In this document: positions 10,288 to 22,587 of the stretch, one piece after another
Layout of the letters: each line of letters starts with the position of its first letter
How positions within the stretch are numbered: position 1 is the stretch's first letter
Program-made: the position numbers and the translations under genes
Assembly: GCF_017592395.1 (NCBI RefSeq)
Contig: NZ_JAGFOU010000010.1
Coordinates: 38,971 to 102,970, forward strand
Source: Actinomyces bowdenii
GTDB taxonomy: Bacteria; Actinomycetota; Actinomycetes; Actinomycetales; Actinomycetaceae
Reading direction: 5' to 3'
Length of the DNA: 64,000 bases
The notes under the pieces: model-generated
What the model was told of the DNA's origin: nothing
Databases searched by the model: none
What the model saw: the letters and a program-made list of their open reading frames with translations, nothing else

Positions 10288-10970
10288 GGGGCGGACTCCG
10301 CCAGCGCCGGGGCCGCAGTGGCCCTAGCGCGCGGGGCCCGCGCGCCGGTGACGTCCCGGGCCAGGCCCCGCATCCACTCGTCCTGCTGCGAGGAGGGCTC
10401 CACCCGGCCGTAGCGCACGGCGTCGAACAGCTCGGCGCCCTGGCCCAGGCGGGTGATGATCTCACAGTCCCCCAGGGACCGGGCGGCCAGGGGCACCGAC
10501 TCGTCGGCGGTCATGCCCGGGTACTCCTCGATGAGGCCGCGCTCGTCGAGGGAGCGGATGATGGCGCGGAAGCGCTCGACGACCGCGGTGGCGAAATCGG
10601 CCCGGGAGGCGGCCGCATCCGCGGCCCGGGTCAGGTCCGCGGAATCCCGGTCATCGCCGAAGAGCGCATCGCCCTGCGTGCCGGCCTTCGCGGGCAGCGT
10701 GATCCGGCGCGCCAGCCTGAGGATGAGCACCAGGGCGGCGATGATCAGGGCCGCGCACAGGACCATGATGGCCGTGGAGACCCAGGGCGGGGCCCCGGCC
10801 ACCAGCTGGCCGTCCTCCAGGAGGCTGCGCAGCCAGGCCCACAGGCGGGCGAGCAGCCCCTCGCGCTGATCGTAGATGGGGCGGGACAGCTCGATCTCGG
10901 CGGCCTGGCGGGCCTCATCGGCCTGCGGCGTGGCGGGCGCCTCGATGCGGGGCAGAAGGGATCCCAGCAC
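10284..10970 (-). CDS. DUF4129 domain-containing membrane protein
   Basis: The protein has 228 residues from a GTG start two bases after the upstream stop. One strong membrane segment lies at about 66-87 (STAIMVLCAALIIAALVLIL). The cytoplasmic C-terminal DUF4129 domain contains FATAVVERFRAIIRSLDERGLI, MTADESVPLA and FDAVRYGRVEPS, the characteristic pattern of the family. Actinobacterial DUF4129 proteins accompany MoxR, DUF58 and DUF4350. The function is not known. Confidence 0.87.
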   Translation of the reverse strand: MLGSLLPRIEAPATPQADEARQAAEIELSRPIYDQREGLLARLWAWLRSLLEDGQLVAGAPPWVSTAIMVLCAALIIAALVLILRLARRITLPAKAGTQGDALFGDDRDSADLTRAADAAASRADFATAVVERFRAIIRSLDERGLIEEYPGMTADESVPLAARSLGDCEIITRLGQGAELFDAVRYGRVEPSSQQDEWMRGLARDVTGARAPRARATAAPALAESAP

Positions 10971-10972
10971 GG

Positions 10973-12193
10973 TCAGACCCCGGCCGCCCTGCGCAGCTCG
11001 ATGTCCAGGCCCTCGGAGCGCATGCGCACATCGGTGTACTGCAGGGCGATGACGGCGGCATCGAAGGGCTGGATGAGGGCGGCCACCAGCATCCCCAGGA
11101 AGGTGGACAGGGTGGCGGAGACCTGGGCGGCCAGGATCGGATCGGAGCTCAGGGCGATGGCGGTGAGGAACCCTGCCAGCGCTCCTACGGGGGCTGAGAT
11201 GAAATAGGAGGCGAAGCTGATGATGAGCAACGAGACTATGCGGATGCCAGCGGTGCGCCAGAAGTGGCCCCGGGTCAGGGCCCAGGAGCGCCGGATGCCC
11301 TCCATGATGCCCACATGCTCCAGGATGAGGGCCGCGGGAGCCAGGCAGAACTTGAAGTACAGGGTCATGGAGACGAGCGCTGCCACAACGATGCCGAGGA
11401 AGCCCAGGATGAGCGCGGCACCGGCCCCGGCGGGGCCGGTGCTGTCATCGGTGATGACCAGGACCGCGGGGATCATCGCGAGTGCCGTGATGACTACTAG
11501 GACCCCGCTGGTGATGAGCGTGGTGAGCACCGCCTGGCCGATGAGTGCCCACAGGCGCCCCTTGGTCCGCTCCCACACCTCCCCGGGAGTCGCCAGCCTG
11601 CCCAGGATGGTGCGGGAGACGGTGACGATGAGCAGGCCCGTGAGGATGGCCGTGGCCAGGGTGGAGAGCACTCCGATGACCCCGTACTGGGTGAGCAGGC
11701 CGAGCATGAAGTCCTCCGCGACAGCGGCCGTCTCCTCCTCGCTGGCCGCATTGAAGGAGGGGTCGAACAGGGACGCGTAGTCCCGGCTGCCCAGGAACCA
11801 GAAGATGATCGCCGAGATGGCCCCGGTGATGGACATGACGACCAGGGCGGGGACGAACATGGCGCGGGGGTTGGCGCGCAGCGACTCGAAGGCGCCCCCG
11901 AGGATCTCGCCGAAGGCCAGGGGGCGCAGGGGGATGATGCCGGGGCGCGGGGCTCCGAGCATGCCGGCACCGTAGGGCGCCCCGCCGTAGGGGCCGCTGC
12001 CGTAGGGCGGGCCGCTGGGGGCGCTGTAGCCCTGATAGCCGCCCTGGGGGTAGCCGGGCTGCCCGACGGGGGCGGTGCCGTAGTCGCCGTAGCGGGGGCT
12101 CCCGTCCTGCTGCCCGCCGGGGCTCTGGGGAGGCTGGGGATAGGGCGGGTTGGAGCTGGGCGGCTCCCAGCCGGGGAGGTGCGTGCTGCTCAT
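10973..12193 (-). CDS. Membrane protein, glycerophosphodiester phosphodiesterase membrane-domain family
   Basis: The protein has about 406 residues from ATG 12193 (MSSTHLPGWEPP). An earlier ATG at 12232 would add 13 residues. The first 100 residues are Pro/Gly/Tyr-rich and disordered (GSPRYGDYGTAPVGQPGY and similar). About six membrane segments follow, including MFVPALVVMSITGAISAIIF, LSTLATAILTGLLIVTV and GFLGIVVAALVSMTLYFKF. The segment LILEHVGIMEGIRRSWALTRGHFW is typical of the GPDPase inner-membrane domain family. No phosphodiesterase catalytic domain is present. It is the first gene of the DUF4129-MoxR-DUF58 operon and is divergent from mtrA. Confidence 0.75.
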   Translation of the reverse strand: MSSTHLPGWEPPSSNPPYPQPPQSPGGQQDGSPRYGDYGTAPVGQPGYPQGGYQGYSAPSGPPYGSGPYGGAPYGAGMLGAPRPGIIPLRPLAFGEILGGAFESLRANPRAMFVPALVVMSITGAISAIIFWFLGSRDYASLFDPSFNAASEEETAAVAEDFMLGLLTQYGVIGVLSTLATAILTGLLIVTVSRTILGRLATPGEVWERTKGRLWALIGQAVLTTLITSGVLVVITALAMIPAVLVITDDSTGPAGAGAALILGFLGIVVAALVSMTLYFKFCLAPAALILEHVGIMEGIRRSWALTRGHFWRTAGIRIVSLLIISFASYFISAPVGALAGFLTAIALSSDPILAAQVSATLSTFLGMLVAALIQPFDAAVIALQYTDVRMRSEGLDIELRRAAGV

Positions 12194-12427
12194 GCGACCA
12201 TCGTGGCACGGCGGTCGGGCTCGCTCCTCCATCTGGGGGAGGAGAGTCCGGGGCGGGGGAAGGGGCGAGCAACGTGATCATTCCCACTATTCAGGCGTTT
12301 CTCAGGTAGTCTGAGGGCAGCGTTGAGGGGACTGCGGGATGGTTTCAACGGTTCTGTGAAATATCCCAGCGCCACCCCGGGCGGTCGCCTCGCCCGCAAC
12401 GGCCGCTGCTCGTGTCAGGATAAGCCC

Positions 12428-13108
12428 ATGAGCACGCGCATTCTGGTAGTTGACGACGATGCCTCCCTCGCTGAGATGATCGGCATCATGCTGGAGTCGG
12501 AAAACTACACCCCTGCACTTTGTCACGATGGGGCCCAGGCTCTCGAGACATTCCACGAGGTCACCCCCGACCTGGTCCTGCTGGACCTCATGCTCCCGGG
12601 CATGGACGGCGTCGAGATCTGCAAGCTGATCAGGGCGGAGTCGGATGTCCCCATCATCATGCTGACCGCCCGCACCGACACCCAGGACGTCGTCGCGGGC
12701 CTGGAGGCGGGCGCCGATGACTACGTCACCAAGCCCTTCAAGTCCAAGGAGCTCCTCGCCCGTGTCTCGACCCGGCTGCGCCGCACCAACCCCGGCGCCG
12801 CCGAGCACGTGCGGGCCGGCGACCTGGACATCGACGTGGCCGGCCACCAGGTCAAGCGCGGGGATACCGCCATCTCCCTGACCCCCCTGGAGTTCGAGCT
12901 GCTGGTCACCCTGGCCCGATCCCCCTGGAAGGTCTTCACCCGTGAGGAGCTGCTCAGTCAGGTGTGGGGCTATCAGCACCCCGCCGACACCCGTCTGGTC
13001 AACGTCCACGTCCAGCGCCTGCGCGCCAAGATCGAGAAGGACCCCGAGCGCCCGACCATCGTGGTCACTGTGCGCGGTGTGGGGTACCGGGTCGGCGAGA
13101 CCTCGTGA
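12428..13108 (+). CDS. mtrA: Response regulator MtrA
   Basis: The protein has 226 residues from ATG 12428. The receiver domain (1-120) starts MSTRILVVDDD, has phospho-acceptor Asp53 in LLDLMLPGMDG, and has the conserved Lys in TKPFKSKELL. The C-terminal OmpR-type winged helix (about 130-226) contains LTPLEFELLVTLARSPWKVF, RLVNVHVQRLRAKIE and VVTVRGVGYRVG. MtrA controls cell-wall, division and DNA-replication genes in actinobacteria. It is followed by mtrB and lpqB in the conserved order. The 195-bp upstream region presumably holds the shared divergent promoters. Confidence 0.97.
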   Translation: MSTRILVVDDDASLAEMIGIMLESENYTPALCHDGAQALETFHEVTPDLVLLDLMLPGMDGVEICKLIRAESDVPIIMLTARTDTQDVVAGLEAGADDYVTKPFKSKELLARVSTRLRRTNPGAAEHVRAGDLDIDVAGHQVKRGDTAISLTPLEFELLVTLARSPWKVFTREELLSQVWGYQHPADTRLVNVHVQRLRAKIEKDPERPTIVVTVRGVGYRVGETS

Positions 13109-13139
13109 GACCGGGCGCTGAGCGCGCCCCGTCCCGGTC

Positions 13140-15014
13140 GTGATGAGTCCGACGCGAATCCCGGTGGGAGCCACCCAGGAGCGCCTGGCACGGGCGATGC
13201 CAGGCTTCCTGCGTCGCAGCCTGGAGCTGCGCATGGTCTTCGCCGCCACTGCGATCGGGCTGCTGCTCATCGCCCTGCTGCTCACCTTCGTCACCGACCG
13301 CATCCGCTCGGAGGTCTTCGAGGACCAGAGGGACGCGATCCTGGTGGATGCCCGCCAGCGCGTGTCCGTGGCCCAGGCCGAGTTCGACTCCACCACCGCC
13401 GTGGCCACGGTCGATGAGGTCAACGCCGAGGTCCAGGACCAGGTCAACTCCATCAAGGACTCCATCTCCGCCTCCGGTGGTATCGGCGTCATCATGGAGC
13501 GCAGCCGCAACGAGACCTCGGCGACGGTGGCCAACGACCTGAAGTCGGACACCAATCTCACCTACCTCATCTCCGACGAGCTGCGCCACCGGGTGGGCAC
13601 CGGGGAGTCGGGCCGCCAGTACTGGCAGTCCGCCCAGGTGCCCAACAAGGACGGCGGCGTGGATCCGGGCCTCGTCGTCGGCTCGCGCGTCAGCCTGCCC
13701 ATGGCCGGGGAGTACGAGCTCTACCTGGTCTACAGCCTGGCCGCCGAGCAGCGCATCGTCTCCCTGGCCTCCCGCAACATCACCATCGGCGGCCTGGGAT
13801 TCCTGGCCATGCTCATCCTCATGGTCTGGGCCATCACCCGCTGGGTCCTCAGCCCCGTGCGGCACACCGCCCGGGCCGCCGAGCGCCTGGCCTCCGGGGA
13901 GCTGGCCGAGCGGCTCAACGCCCAGGGCGAGGATGAGATCTCCACCCTGGCCCAGTCCTTCAACCATATGGCCGCCTCCTTGGAGGACCAGATCGAGCGC
14001 CTGGAATCGCTCTCGAAGGTCCAGCGCCTCTTCGTCTCCGACGTCTCCCACGAGCTGCGCACCCCCCTGGCCTCCATCCGCCTGGCCACCGAGCAGATCG
14101 AGGACGCCCGCGAGGAGATCGCCGATCCCTTCGCCCTGCGCAGCATCGACGTGCTGTCCAACTCCGTGGACCGCTTCGAGAAGATGCTCACCGACCTGCT
14201 CGACATCTCCCGCATCGACTCCGGCAACGTCAAGCTGCGCCTGGAGGAGGTCGATCTGGCCGAGGTCATCGACACGGTCATCGAGACCACCATGTTCCAC
14301 TTCAAGGCCACCGGCACGCCGCTGCGCCTCCACCTGCCTCAGGAGCCCGCCACCGCCGAGGTGGATGTCACCAGGGTGGAGCGGATCATCCGCAACCTGG
14401 TGGTCAACGCCCTGGAGCACGGCGAGGGCAAGCCCCTGGACCTGGCCCTGGCCGTCGACGCCGATGCCGTGGCGGTGCGCGTGCGCGACCACGGCATCGG
14501 AATGAGCCCGGATGTGGTGGCCAAGGTCTTCGACCGCTTCTACCGGGCCGACCCCTCGCGCCAGCGCAGCCTGGGGGGCACCGGCCTGGGCCTGTCGATC
14601 TCCATGGAGGACGCCATCCTCCACGGCGGCAGGCTCGCCGCATGGGGGTGGCCGGCCGACGGCGCCGCCTTCCTCCTGGTGCTCCCGCGCCGCCAGGGGC
14701 CCGACGGATCGCCCGGGCGCCTGAGCGGCGCCGGGCCGCTGGACCTGGTGCCCGAGGACGCTCCGGTGGTCGCGCGCGTGGGGGCCGCGGGATCCCGCGA
14801 CGAGCACGAGACCGGCTCACTGGTCAGCCCGCTGGGCCCGGCCCCGGCCACGCGCCGGGCCCGTCAGAGCGTCGTCCTGGGGGACATCCCCATGGCCGGG
14901 GAGGCCCTCCCCCATGCGACCACCACCGAGGAGGGGCGCGTCGTCGTCGTCCTGCCGGGCCAGGAGCCCTCCGCGCGGACCCCCGCGGAGGCCGATGAGG
15001 AGGAGCGCCGATGA
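13140..15014 (+). CDS. mtrB: Sensor histidine kinase MtrB
   Basis: The protein has 624 residues from GTG 13140; ATG 13143 is the next codon. Two membrane segments (about 33-52 and 212-232) flank an extracytoplasmic sensor of 160 residues. A HAMP domain follows (235-285), then the dimerisation domain with His304 in SHELRTPLASIRLATEQI, and the ATPase domain with NALEHG, DHGIGM and GGTGLGLSISMEDAILHGG. A further 100 Pro/Arg/Glu-rich residues form a tail without a known domain. MtrB phosphorylates MtrA. In actinobacteria its activity is modulated by LpqB, encoded next with ATGA overlap. Confidence 0.96.
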   Translation: MMSPTRIPVGATQERLARAMPGFLRRSLELRMVFAATAIGLLLIALLLTFVTDRIRSEVFEDQRDAILVDARQRVSVAQAEFDSTTAVATVDEVNAEVQDQVNSIKDSISASGGIGVIMERSRNETSATVANDLKSDTNLTYLISDELRHRVGTGESGRQYWQSAQVPNKDGGVDPGLVVGSRVSLPMAGEYELYLVYSLAAEQRIVSLASRNITIGGLGFLAMLILMVWAITRWVLSPVRHTARAAERLASGELAERLNAQGEDEISTLAQSFNHMAASLEDQIERLESLSKVQRLFVSDVSHELRTPLASIRLATEQIEDAREEIADPFALRSIDVLSNSVDRFEKMLTDLLDISRIDSGNVKLRLEEVDLAEVIDTVIETTMFHFKATGTPLRLHLPQEPATAEVDVTRVERIIRNLVVNALEHGEGKPLDLALAVDADAVAVRVRDHGIGMSPDVVAKVFDRFYRADPSRQRSLGGTGLGLSISMEDAILHGGRLAAWGWPADGAAFLLVLPRRQGPDGSPGRLSGAGPLDLVPEDAPVVARVGAAGSRDEHETGSLVSPLGPAPATRRARQSVVLGDIPMAGEALPHATTTEEGRVVVVLPGQEPSARTPAEADEEERR

Positions 15015-16792
15015 GCCGGTCGACTGATCCGCGCGGCCAGCGCGCCCGTGCGGCCGCCACGGGAGCCGGCCCCGGCCCGCAGAGCGCCGTGAGGGCCGGC
15101 GCGGGCGGCGTGTCCCGGCGCGGGCTGCTGGGCCTGGCCGGCTCGGCCGCGGCCCTGGTGTCGGGCTGCACCGCCCTGCCCTCCTCGGGCGAGGTCCAGG
15201 AGTCCAATGTCGTGGTCACCGATACCAACGCGCTCATCGAGACCGCCCCCGGCCCGGTGGCCGACGCCAGCCCCGAGGAGATCGTGCGGGGCTTCCTCAG
15301 GGCAGTCAACGCCGGGTTCTCCGACGGATTCGACACCGCCCGCCAGTTCCTCACCGGCGAGGCCGCCGAGCACTGGAGGCCACTGGAGGCGGTCCAGGTC
15401 TACTCCAGCTCCACCGAGCCGCAGATCTCCGTGGCCGCCGACGGCTCCATCATGGTCTCCTTCGGCACCCTGGGGCGGCTGAGCGCCGACGGCGTCTTCG
15501 CCCCCGCCGTTCAGGACGCCATCTACGAGACCTCCTTCTCCCTGGTGGCCCTCACCGCGGGGCAGTGGCGGATCGCCGGGCTGGAGTCCGGCATCCTGCT
15601 GCCCTTCAACCGGATGAGCAAGAACTTCGCGGTCCACGCCCTGCACTTCCTGACCAGGGATCACGCCCGCTTCATCCCCGAGCTGCGCTGGTACCCGCGC
15701 GATCCCGCGGGACTGGCGCGCTCCCTGGTGGCCGGGCTGATCGCCGGCCCCTCCGCCTGGTTGGCCCCGGGCACCGACGCGCTCCTGCCCGGCGGCGCCG
15801 CCCTCAGCGGCGAGGGCGTGGTCCTCCAGGATGACAGGGCCCTCGTCCTGCTCAACAGCCAGGCCAACCCGGGGGACCGGGACAGCCGGGCCCTGGTGGC
15901 CGCCCAGATCCAGCAGACCCTCAGTCAGATCAGCGGCATCACCCGCGTCGAGGTCCGCGCCGGCTCGGTGGAGCTGGGCCCGGCCGCGAGCCTGCCCTCG
16001 CTGTCGCCCGATATCGGCGGCGTGGTGGGGATGGTCGAGGGCGGAGTCGTGCGGGGCACGGGGACCACGCGCTCCACCCTGGCCACTGCCCAGGCCCTGG
16101 GGACCACTGAGGCCGGCTCCCCGGTCCTGGCTGCGGATGGGAGCGTGTACGTGCTGTCGGCCTCCAGCCTCCTGCGACTGCCCCAGGGCAGCTCGGCCGC
16201 CAGCGTCATCCTGTCGGTGGGGGATCCCGCCGCCGGCGCCGGCGGCCTGAAGGCGCCGATCGCCGACCGCCACGGCTGGGTCTGGCTGCTGGCCGAGGGC
16301 CAGTTGGCCGCGGTCAACGCCTCGGGCCAGCGCGTGGACCCGCGGGCGTCGTGGTTCGAGGGCGACAGCGTGGAGGCCTTCGACCTGTCGGTGGAGTCCG
16401 AGCGCCTGGCCGTGCGCCTGGCCTCCGGCGCGGTCGTGCTGGCCGTGGTGCTGCGCGACGGCAACGGCCAGCCCACCGGGATCGGGCCCGGCCACGACCT
16501 GCCGCGGGCCGGCGGCGCCGGTGCCTCGGGGATCTCCTGGTGCACGGCGACCTCCGTGGGCACGCTGGTCCAGCCCGAGGAGGCCGACGGGCTGCCCGAG
16601 GTGCGCATGGTGCAGGCCGGTGGGCCGGTGACCACCATGATCGGGGTGCGCTCGGCCCACAGCGTCATCGCCGACCGCTCCGAGGAGATGATCCTGCTCA
16701 ACGACGACAAGGGGCAGACCTGGCAGCGCCGGGGCGCCACCTGGCGGGTGCTGACCGACGAGGTCACCGACCTGTCCTTCCCCCTGCCCTGA
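15011..16792 (+). CDS. lpqB: Lipoprotein LpqB
   Basis: The protein has 593 residues. A twin-Arg-like, hydrophobic signal (SRRGLLGLAGSAAALVSGC) ends in a lipobox with Cys53. A GerMN domain follows (roughly 180-330: WYPRDPAGLARSLVAGLIAGP, ALVLLNSQANP), and a beta-propeller-like LpqB C-terminal domain completes it (GSPVLAADGSVYVL, DRHGWVWLLAEG). LpqB is an extracytoplasmic partner of MtrB that affects signalling and the cell envelope. The start overlaps the mtrB stop by four bases. Transcription ends at a 54-bp palindrome. Confidence 0.95.
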   Translation: MSRSTDPRGQRARAAATGAGPGPQSAVRAGAGGVSRRGLLGLAGSAAALVSGCTALPSSGEVQESNVVVTDTNALIETAPGPVADASPEEIVRGFLRAVNAGFSDGFDTARQFLTGEAAEHWRPLEAVQVYSSSTEPQISVAADGSIMVSFGTLGRLSADGVFAPAVQDAIYETSFSLVALTAGQWRIAGLESGILLPFNRMSKNFAVHALHFLTRDHARFIPELRWYPRDPAGLARSLVAGLIAGPSAWLAPGTDALLPGGAALSGEGVVLQDDRALVLLNSQANPGDRDSRALVAAQIQQTLSQISGITRVEVRAGSVELGPAASLPSLSPDIGGVVGMVEGGVVRGTGTTRSTLATAQALGTTEAGSPVLAADGSVYVLSASSLLRLPQGSSAASVILSVGDPAAGAGGLKAPIADRHGWVWLLAEGQLAAVNASGQRVDPRASWFEGDSVEAFDLSVESERLAVRLASGAVVLAVVLRDGNGQPTGIGPGHDLPRAGGAGASGISWCTATSVGTLVQPEEADGLPEVRMVQAGGPVTTMIGVRSAHSVIADRSEEMILLNDDKGQTWQRRGATWRVLTDEVTDLSFPLP

Positions 16793-16793
16793 A

Positions 16794-16847
16794 CCGGTGG
16801 GCCCTCCTGAGCCCCGCCCCGGGGCGGGGCTCAGGAGGGCCCACCGG
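16794..16847. terminator. 54-bp perfect palindrome between lpqB and hpf
   Basis: Positions 16794-16820 are a perfect reverse complement of 16821-16847, with no unpaired centre. The arm contains GGGCCCTCCTGAGCCCCG. It begins just after the lpqB stop and ends just before the hpf stop, so it is well placed as a two-way terminator of convergent genes. There is no T-tract. Confidence 0.75.
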
Positions 16848-16852
16848 GCGCG

Positions 16853-17512
16853 TCACATGACCGTGGCGTCCAGGCGGATGACGCCGTAGGTCCAGCCGTG
16901 GCGGTGGTAGACCGCGCAGGGCTGCTTGGTGGACTTCTCGATGAACAGGTAGAAGGGGTGGCCCACCAGCTCCATCTGGTAGAGGGCCTCATCCACCGTC
17001 ATCTCGTGGGCCGCGTGCAGCTTCTGGCGCACGATGACGGGGGAGTCGCCGAGCTGGGCCTCCACGGCCACGCCCGGCTCGGTGGGCGGGGTGGGGGAGT
17101 CCTCGATGGGGGCGTCGTCGGGCTCGGGCACGGTGGGGCCGGAGGGCGCGGGGGCGGCCTCGCCGCGGCCGGGCGCCTGGGGGGCCTCGGGGAGGACCGG
17201 GTAGCGGCGGTGGTCCTTCTTCCGGTCGCGGGCCCGGCGCAGCCGCTCGGTGAGCTTGCCCATGGCGATGTCGAAGGCTGCGAAGCGGTCGGAGGAGGAG
17301 GCCTCGGCGCGGATGATCGGGCCCTTGGAGACAACCGTGATCTCCACGCGCTCGGCGGTGTCGGCCTGGCGCGGGTTGCGCTCGTGGGTGACCTCGACCT
17401 CGACGCGCTGCACCCGGGGATCGAACTGCTCGACCTTGACCGCCTTGTCCTCGACATAGTCGCGCAGGCGGGGGCTGATCTCTGCGTTGCGGCCGACGAC
17501 GGTGATGTCCAT
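16853..17512 (-). CDS. hpf: Ribosome hibernation promoting factor, long form
   Basis: The protein has 219 residues from ATG 17512 (MDITVVGRNAEISPRLRDYVEDK). The N-terminal S30AE domain (1-100) binds the 30S decoding region. A charged linker of about 60 residues follows, then the C-terminal dimerisation domain (VIVRQKLHAAHEMTVDEALYQMEL, HPFYLFIE, VYHRHGWTYGVIRLD) found in long-form HPF that makes 100S ribosome dimers. It lies between lpqB and the ComF-type gene, as in many actinobacteria. No clear regulatory motif is visible in the 270 bp upstream. Confidence 0.95.
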   Translation of the reverse strand: MDITVVGRNAEISPRLRDYVEDKAVKVEQFDPRVQRVEVEVTHERNPRQADTAERVEITVVSKGPIIRAEASSSDRFAAFDIAMGKLTERLRRARDRKKDHRRYPVLPEAPQAPGRGEAAPAPSGPTVPEPDDAPIEDSPTPPTEPGVAVEAQLGDSPVIVRQKLHAAHEMTVDEALYQMELVGHPFYLFIEKSTKQPCAVYHRHGWTYGVIRLDATVM

Positions 17513-17784
17513 GGTGGAACCTCGTTTCTGGTGGTGTGGGCTGAGCCGGGTGGGCTCCGCAGTACTTGGGTGGGGCCCGCCGCGCATCGCGACGGGATGT
17601 GGAGAGGGCGGGGTCACCTCCTGCGGCTGTCGCGTCAGCATGGGCGCAGTGGTCCGGGCGGGCATCCTCGGCCCCGGGACCGCTACGGCGGCTGCTGTGT
17701 TCTGTGCCACAGAATCTACACCATTCGGGCTGGTCATGCCTGCTTTGTCAGGGAACTGATCGCCTGTGGCGGACGTGGCGGTCG

Positions 17785-18750
17785 TCACCTCCTGCGGCCT
17801 GCGCCCGCACTCCCACCGCCCGGCGGCGGGGTGGCGGCCAGGACCACCGCGCCCAGCACGCGGGCGCCCGCCCCCTCCAGGGCCCTGACGCAGGACTCCA
17901 GCGTCGCCCCGGTGGTGACGACGTCGTCGACCAGGACCGCGGGCAGGCCGCGGATCTCGGCCAGGACCCGGGGCGCCCGGGACCGATTGGCCCGGCGCTG
18001 GTGCGCCGAGCGCCCGGCCTGGTGCGCGCCCGCGCGCCCGCGGCGCCGGAGCACATCGGCGCTGAGCACGCGCTGAGCAGGCCCCCCGGCCGCCGCCCCG
18101 TGCTCGGCGATGCCGCGGGCCACGGCGTCGGCCAGCCGGGCGGCGACCAGGCGCCCCCGCAGACGGCGGCCCGCGCCGGAGGGGGCGGGGATGACGAGCA
18201 GCGGGGGCGCCGCAGCGGCCGAGCCCTGCTCGGCCGCCTCGTCGGCGGTGCCACCGCGCCCGGAAGCGGCCGCCGCGGTCCGCACGGCGCCGTCACCGGC
18301 CAGCGGCGCGGGCGGGGAGGCGGCGCTGCGGGCCCTGCGCTCGGCCTGATGGGAGGCCCAGGCCCGGCCGAGCCCGCGCCCGATCCCGGATATCGCCTCA
18401 TCGAGATCCTCCCGGGCCCCGTTCTTCCACCCCAGCACCAGGTTGCGCACCGGGCCCGCGTAGGTGGCCGCCGCCAGGATCTCCAGGTCCCCGGCCGCCT
18501 CGGCGTGCTCGACCAGGAGGGCGCCGGCCTCCAGCAGGCCCCGGCACTGCGGGCACAGCGCGGTCTCCCAGCGCCCGCAGCCCGCGCAGGACGCCGGCAG
18601 CCCCAGGCCCAGCAGGCCTCGGGCCAGCCCCGCCCCCAGGCTGAGCATCCGGTGCGGGCCCGCCCGCGGTCCCGGGGCGCCGGCCCGCCGCTCATGCGCG
18701 GGAGCGCCATCCGCCGCACCATCCGTGTCCCCGTCCGGGCTCTCGTCCAT
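17785..18750 (-). CDS. ComF family phosphoribosyltransferase-like protein
   Basis: The protein has about 321 residues from ATG 18750. The start is uncertain, with candidates at 18831 and 18957 in the same frame and no clear ribosome-binding site. A zinc-finger-like segment ([18 protein letters not shown]) opens the conserved region. A PRTase core includes [39 protein letters not shown] and the PRPP loop [16 protein letters not shown]. Pro/Ala-rich insertions make it longer than the usual 230-residue ComF. ComF helps natural transformation in some bacteria; here the role is unknown. It is divergent from secA. Confidence 0.85.
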   Translation of the reverse strand: MDESPDGDTDGAADGAPAHERRAGAPGPRAGPHRMLSLGAGLARGLLGLGLPASCAGCGRWETALCPQCRGLLEAGALLVEHAEAAGDLEILAAATYAGPVRNLVLGWKNGAREDLDEAISGIGRGLGRAWASHQAERRARSAASPPAPLAGDGAVRTAAAASGRGGTADEAAEQGSAAAAPPLLVIPAPSGAGRRLRGRLVAARLADAVARGIAEHGAAAGGPAQRVLSADVLRRRGRAGAHQAGRSAHQRRANRSRAPRVLAEIRGLPAVLVDDVVTTGATLESCVRALEGAGARVLGAVVLAATPPPGGGSAGAGRRR

Positions 18751-19035
18751 GAGACCAGGGTGGGGCCCCGCCGCGGTGCCCGCACGGCCGGGGACGGGGC
18801 TGTCCACAGGCGCTCCGGTGCCGTTGCCCATCGGGCGCGATGTGGACCCGACCCGGCGCGCCGGTGCGGCCATCAGGCGGGGCGGGCGGGTTGCGAGTGG
18901 GTCTCGGCGGGGCGGCGCCGTCCACGGTGGGAGGAATCTCCTGGGGCCCACCGGCACGGTCCACTAGAGTATGGGGCGCCTGTGCTCGGTGTGAGCCGGG
19001 CCCACCATGACGGATGTCCCAAGGGAGTAAGCAGC

Positions 19036-21903
<2,868 letters not shown>

Positions 21904-21933
21904 GACCGGCCAGGTGCTCTCTGCCGGGTCACT

Positions 21934-21979
21934 CGCATCCCGCCCGCTGACATGTCGTCATCTGGCCCAGCGGGATGCG
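21934..21979 (+). terminator. Hairpin downstream of secA
   Basis: A 10-bp stem (CGCATCCCGC, 21934-21943, with 21970-21979) encloses a 26-base loop, 30 bp after the secA stop. It is a plausible terminator or folding element. No T-run follows. Confidence 0.35.
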
Positions 21980-22047
21980 GGTCGGGCCTTGGGGCCGCAA
22001 GGGTGCCGCTGATCACGTCCCGCCGGTCACCGGGTGCCGCCCTCAGG

Positions 22048-22587
22048 TCACCTGTGAGGCGTGTTGTGCCCGGTAGCGGCGTGTCCGGAAGGTGTTTCCC
22101 GGTCGACCAATGCGAACGCTTGAAGTTGATGATCCAGGGTCCAGATCCGAACATCCCTCAGGCCTGTGCGCATCTGGTACTGCTCCCGCTCCACCAGGAT
22201 GCTCATATCCCCACCGCCCAGGGTTTGCTGGCATGCATGCTCCACCCACTGTTGCTGGGTTGCGGCGCCGTTGAGAAAAGAGGCGAGGAAGTCATGATCC
22301 CACTGGACCTCGTTGAGGCGCCAGGGAGCCTCCCCGTCAATGATCTTCTGCAGGACTCCCCGGAAGCGCTCCGCGGCCCGCCTGCGCTGCTGGCCGTCGT
22401 CGAGTTGGCAGATGTGATTGCCGGTCTCGATGACCGTGGTGATCGGGAGGAGGAAGATGTCCTTCTGGGCGGTTCTCGCACGGAGATCGGATAGTGCCTC
22501 ATCGCGACTCGGATGGCCTGATTTCGACAGTCCGGGAATATCGAGGATGTGCACGAGGATGGATGTGTCTATGAACCAGACCGTCAT
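22048..22587 (-). CDS. PIN-domain nuclease-like protein of an ATPase/PIN cassette
   Basis: The protein has 179 residues from ATG 22587, whose A is the last base of the upstream ATPase stop (TGATG). It begins MTVWFIDTSILVHILDI, the classic start of a PIN domain. The acidic set D7, E54 (TTVIETGNHI), D127 (GGGDMSILVE) and D152 (RIWTLDHQLQ) fits the four metal-binding residues of PIN ribonucleases. Several substitutions and a 70-residue helical insert make it distant from VapC toxins, and no VapB-type antitoxin is nearby. Coupling to an SMC-type ATPase suggests ATPase-controlled cleavage of RNA or DNA, as in two-gene defence systems. The target is unknown. Its GC content is lower than that of its neighbours. 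Confidence 0.75.
   Translation of the reverse strand: MTVWFIDTSILVHILDIPGLSKSGHPSRDEALSDLRARTAQKDIFLLPITTVIETGNHICQLDDGQQRRRAAERFRGVLQKIIDGEAPWRLNEVQWDHDFLASFLNGAATQQQWVEHACQQTLGGGDMSILVEREQYQMRTGLRDVRIWTLDHQLQAFALVDRETPSGHAATGHNTPHR

Noticed and set aside
22048..22587. PIN protein as a VapC toxin of a VapBC pair
   Set aside because: It is longer than typical VapC, no small AbrB/Phd/MazE-type antitoxin gene is adjacent, and it is coupled to an ATPase instead.
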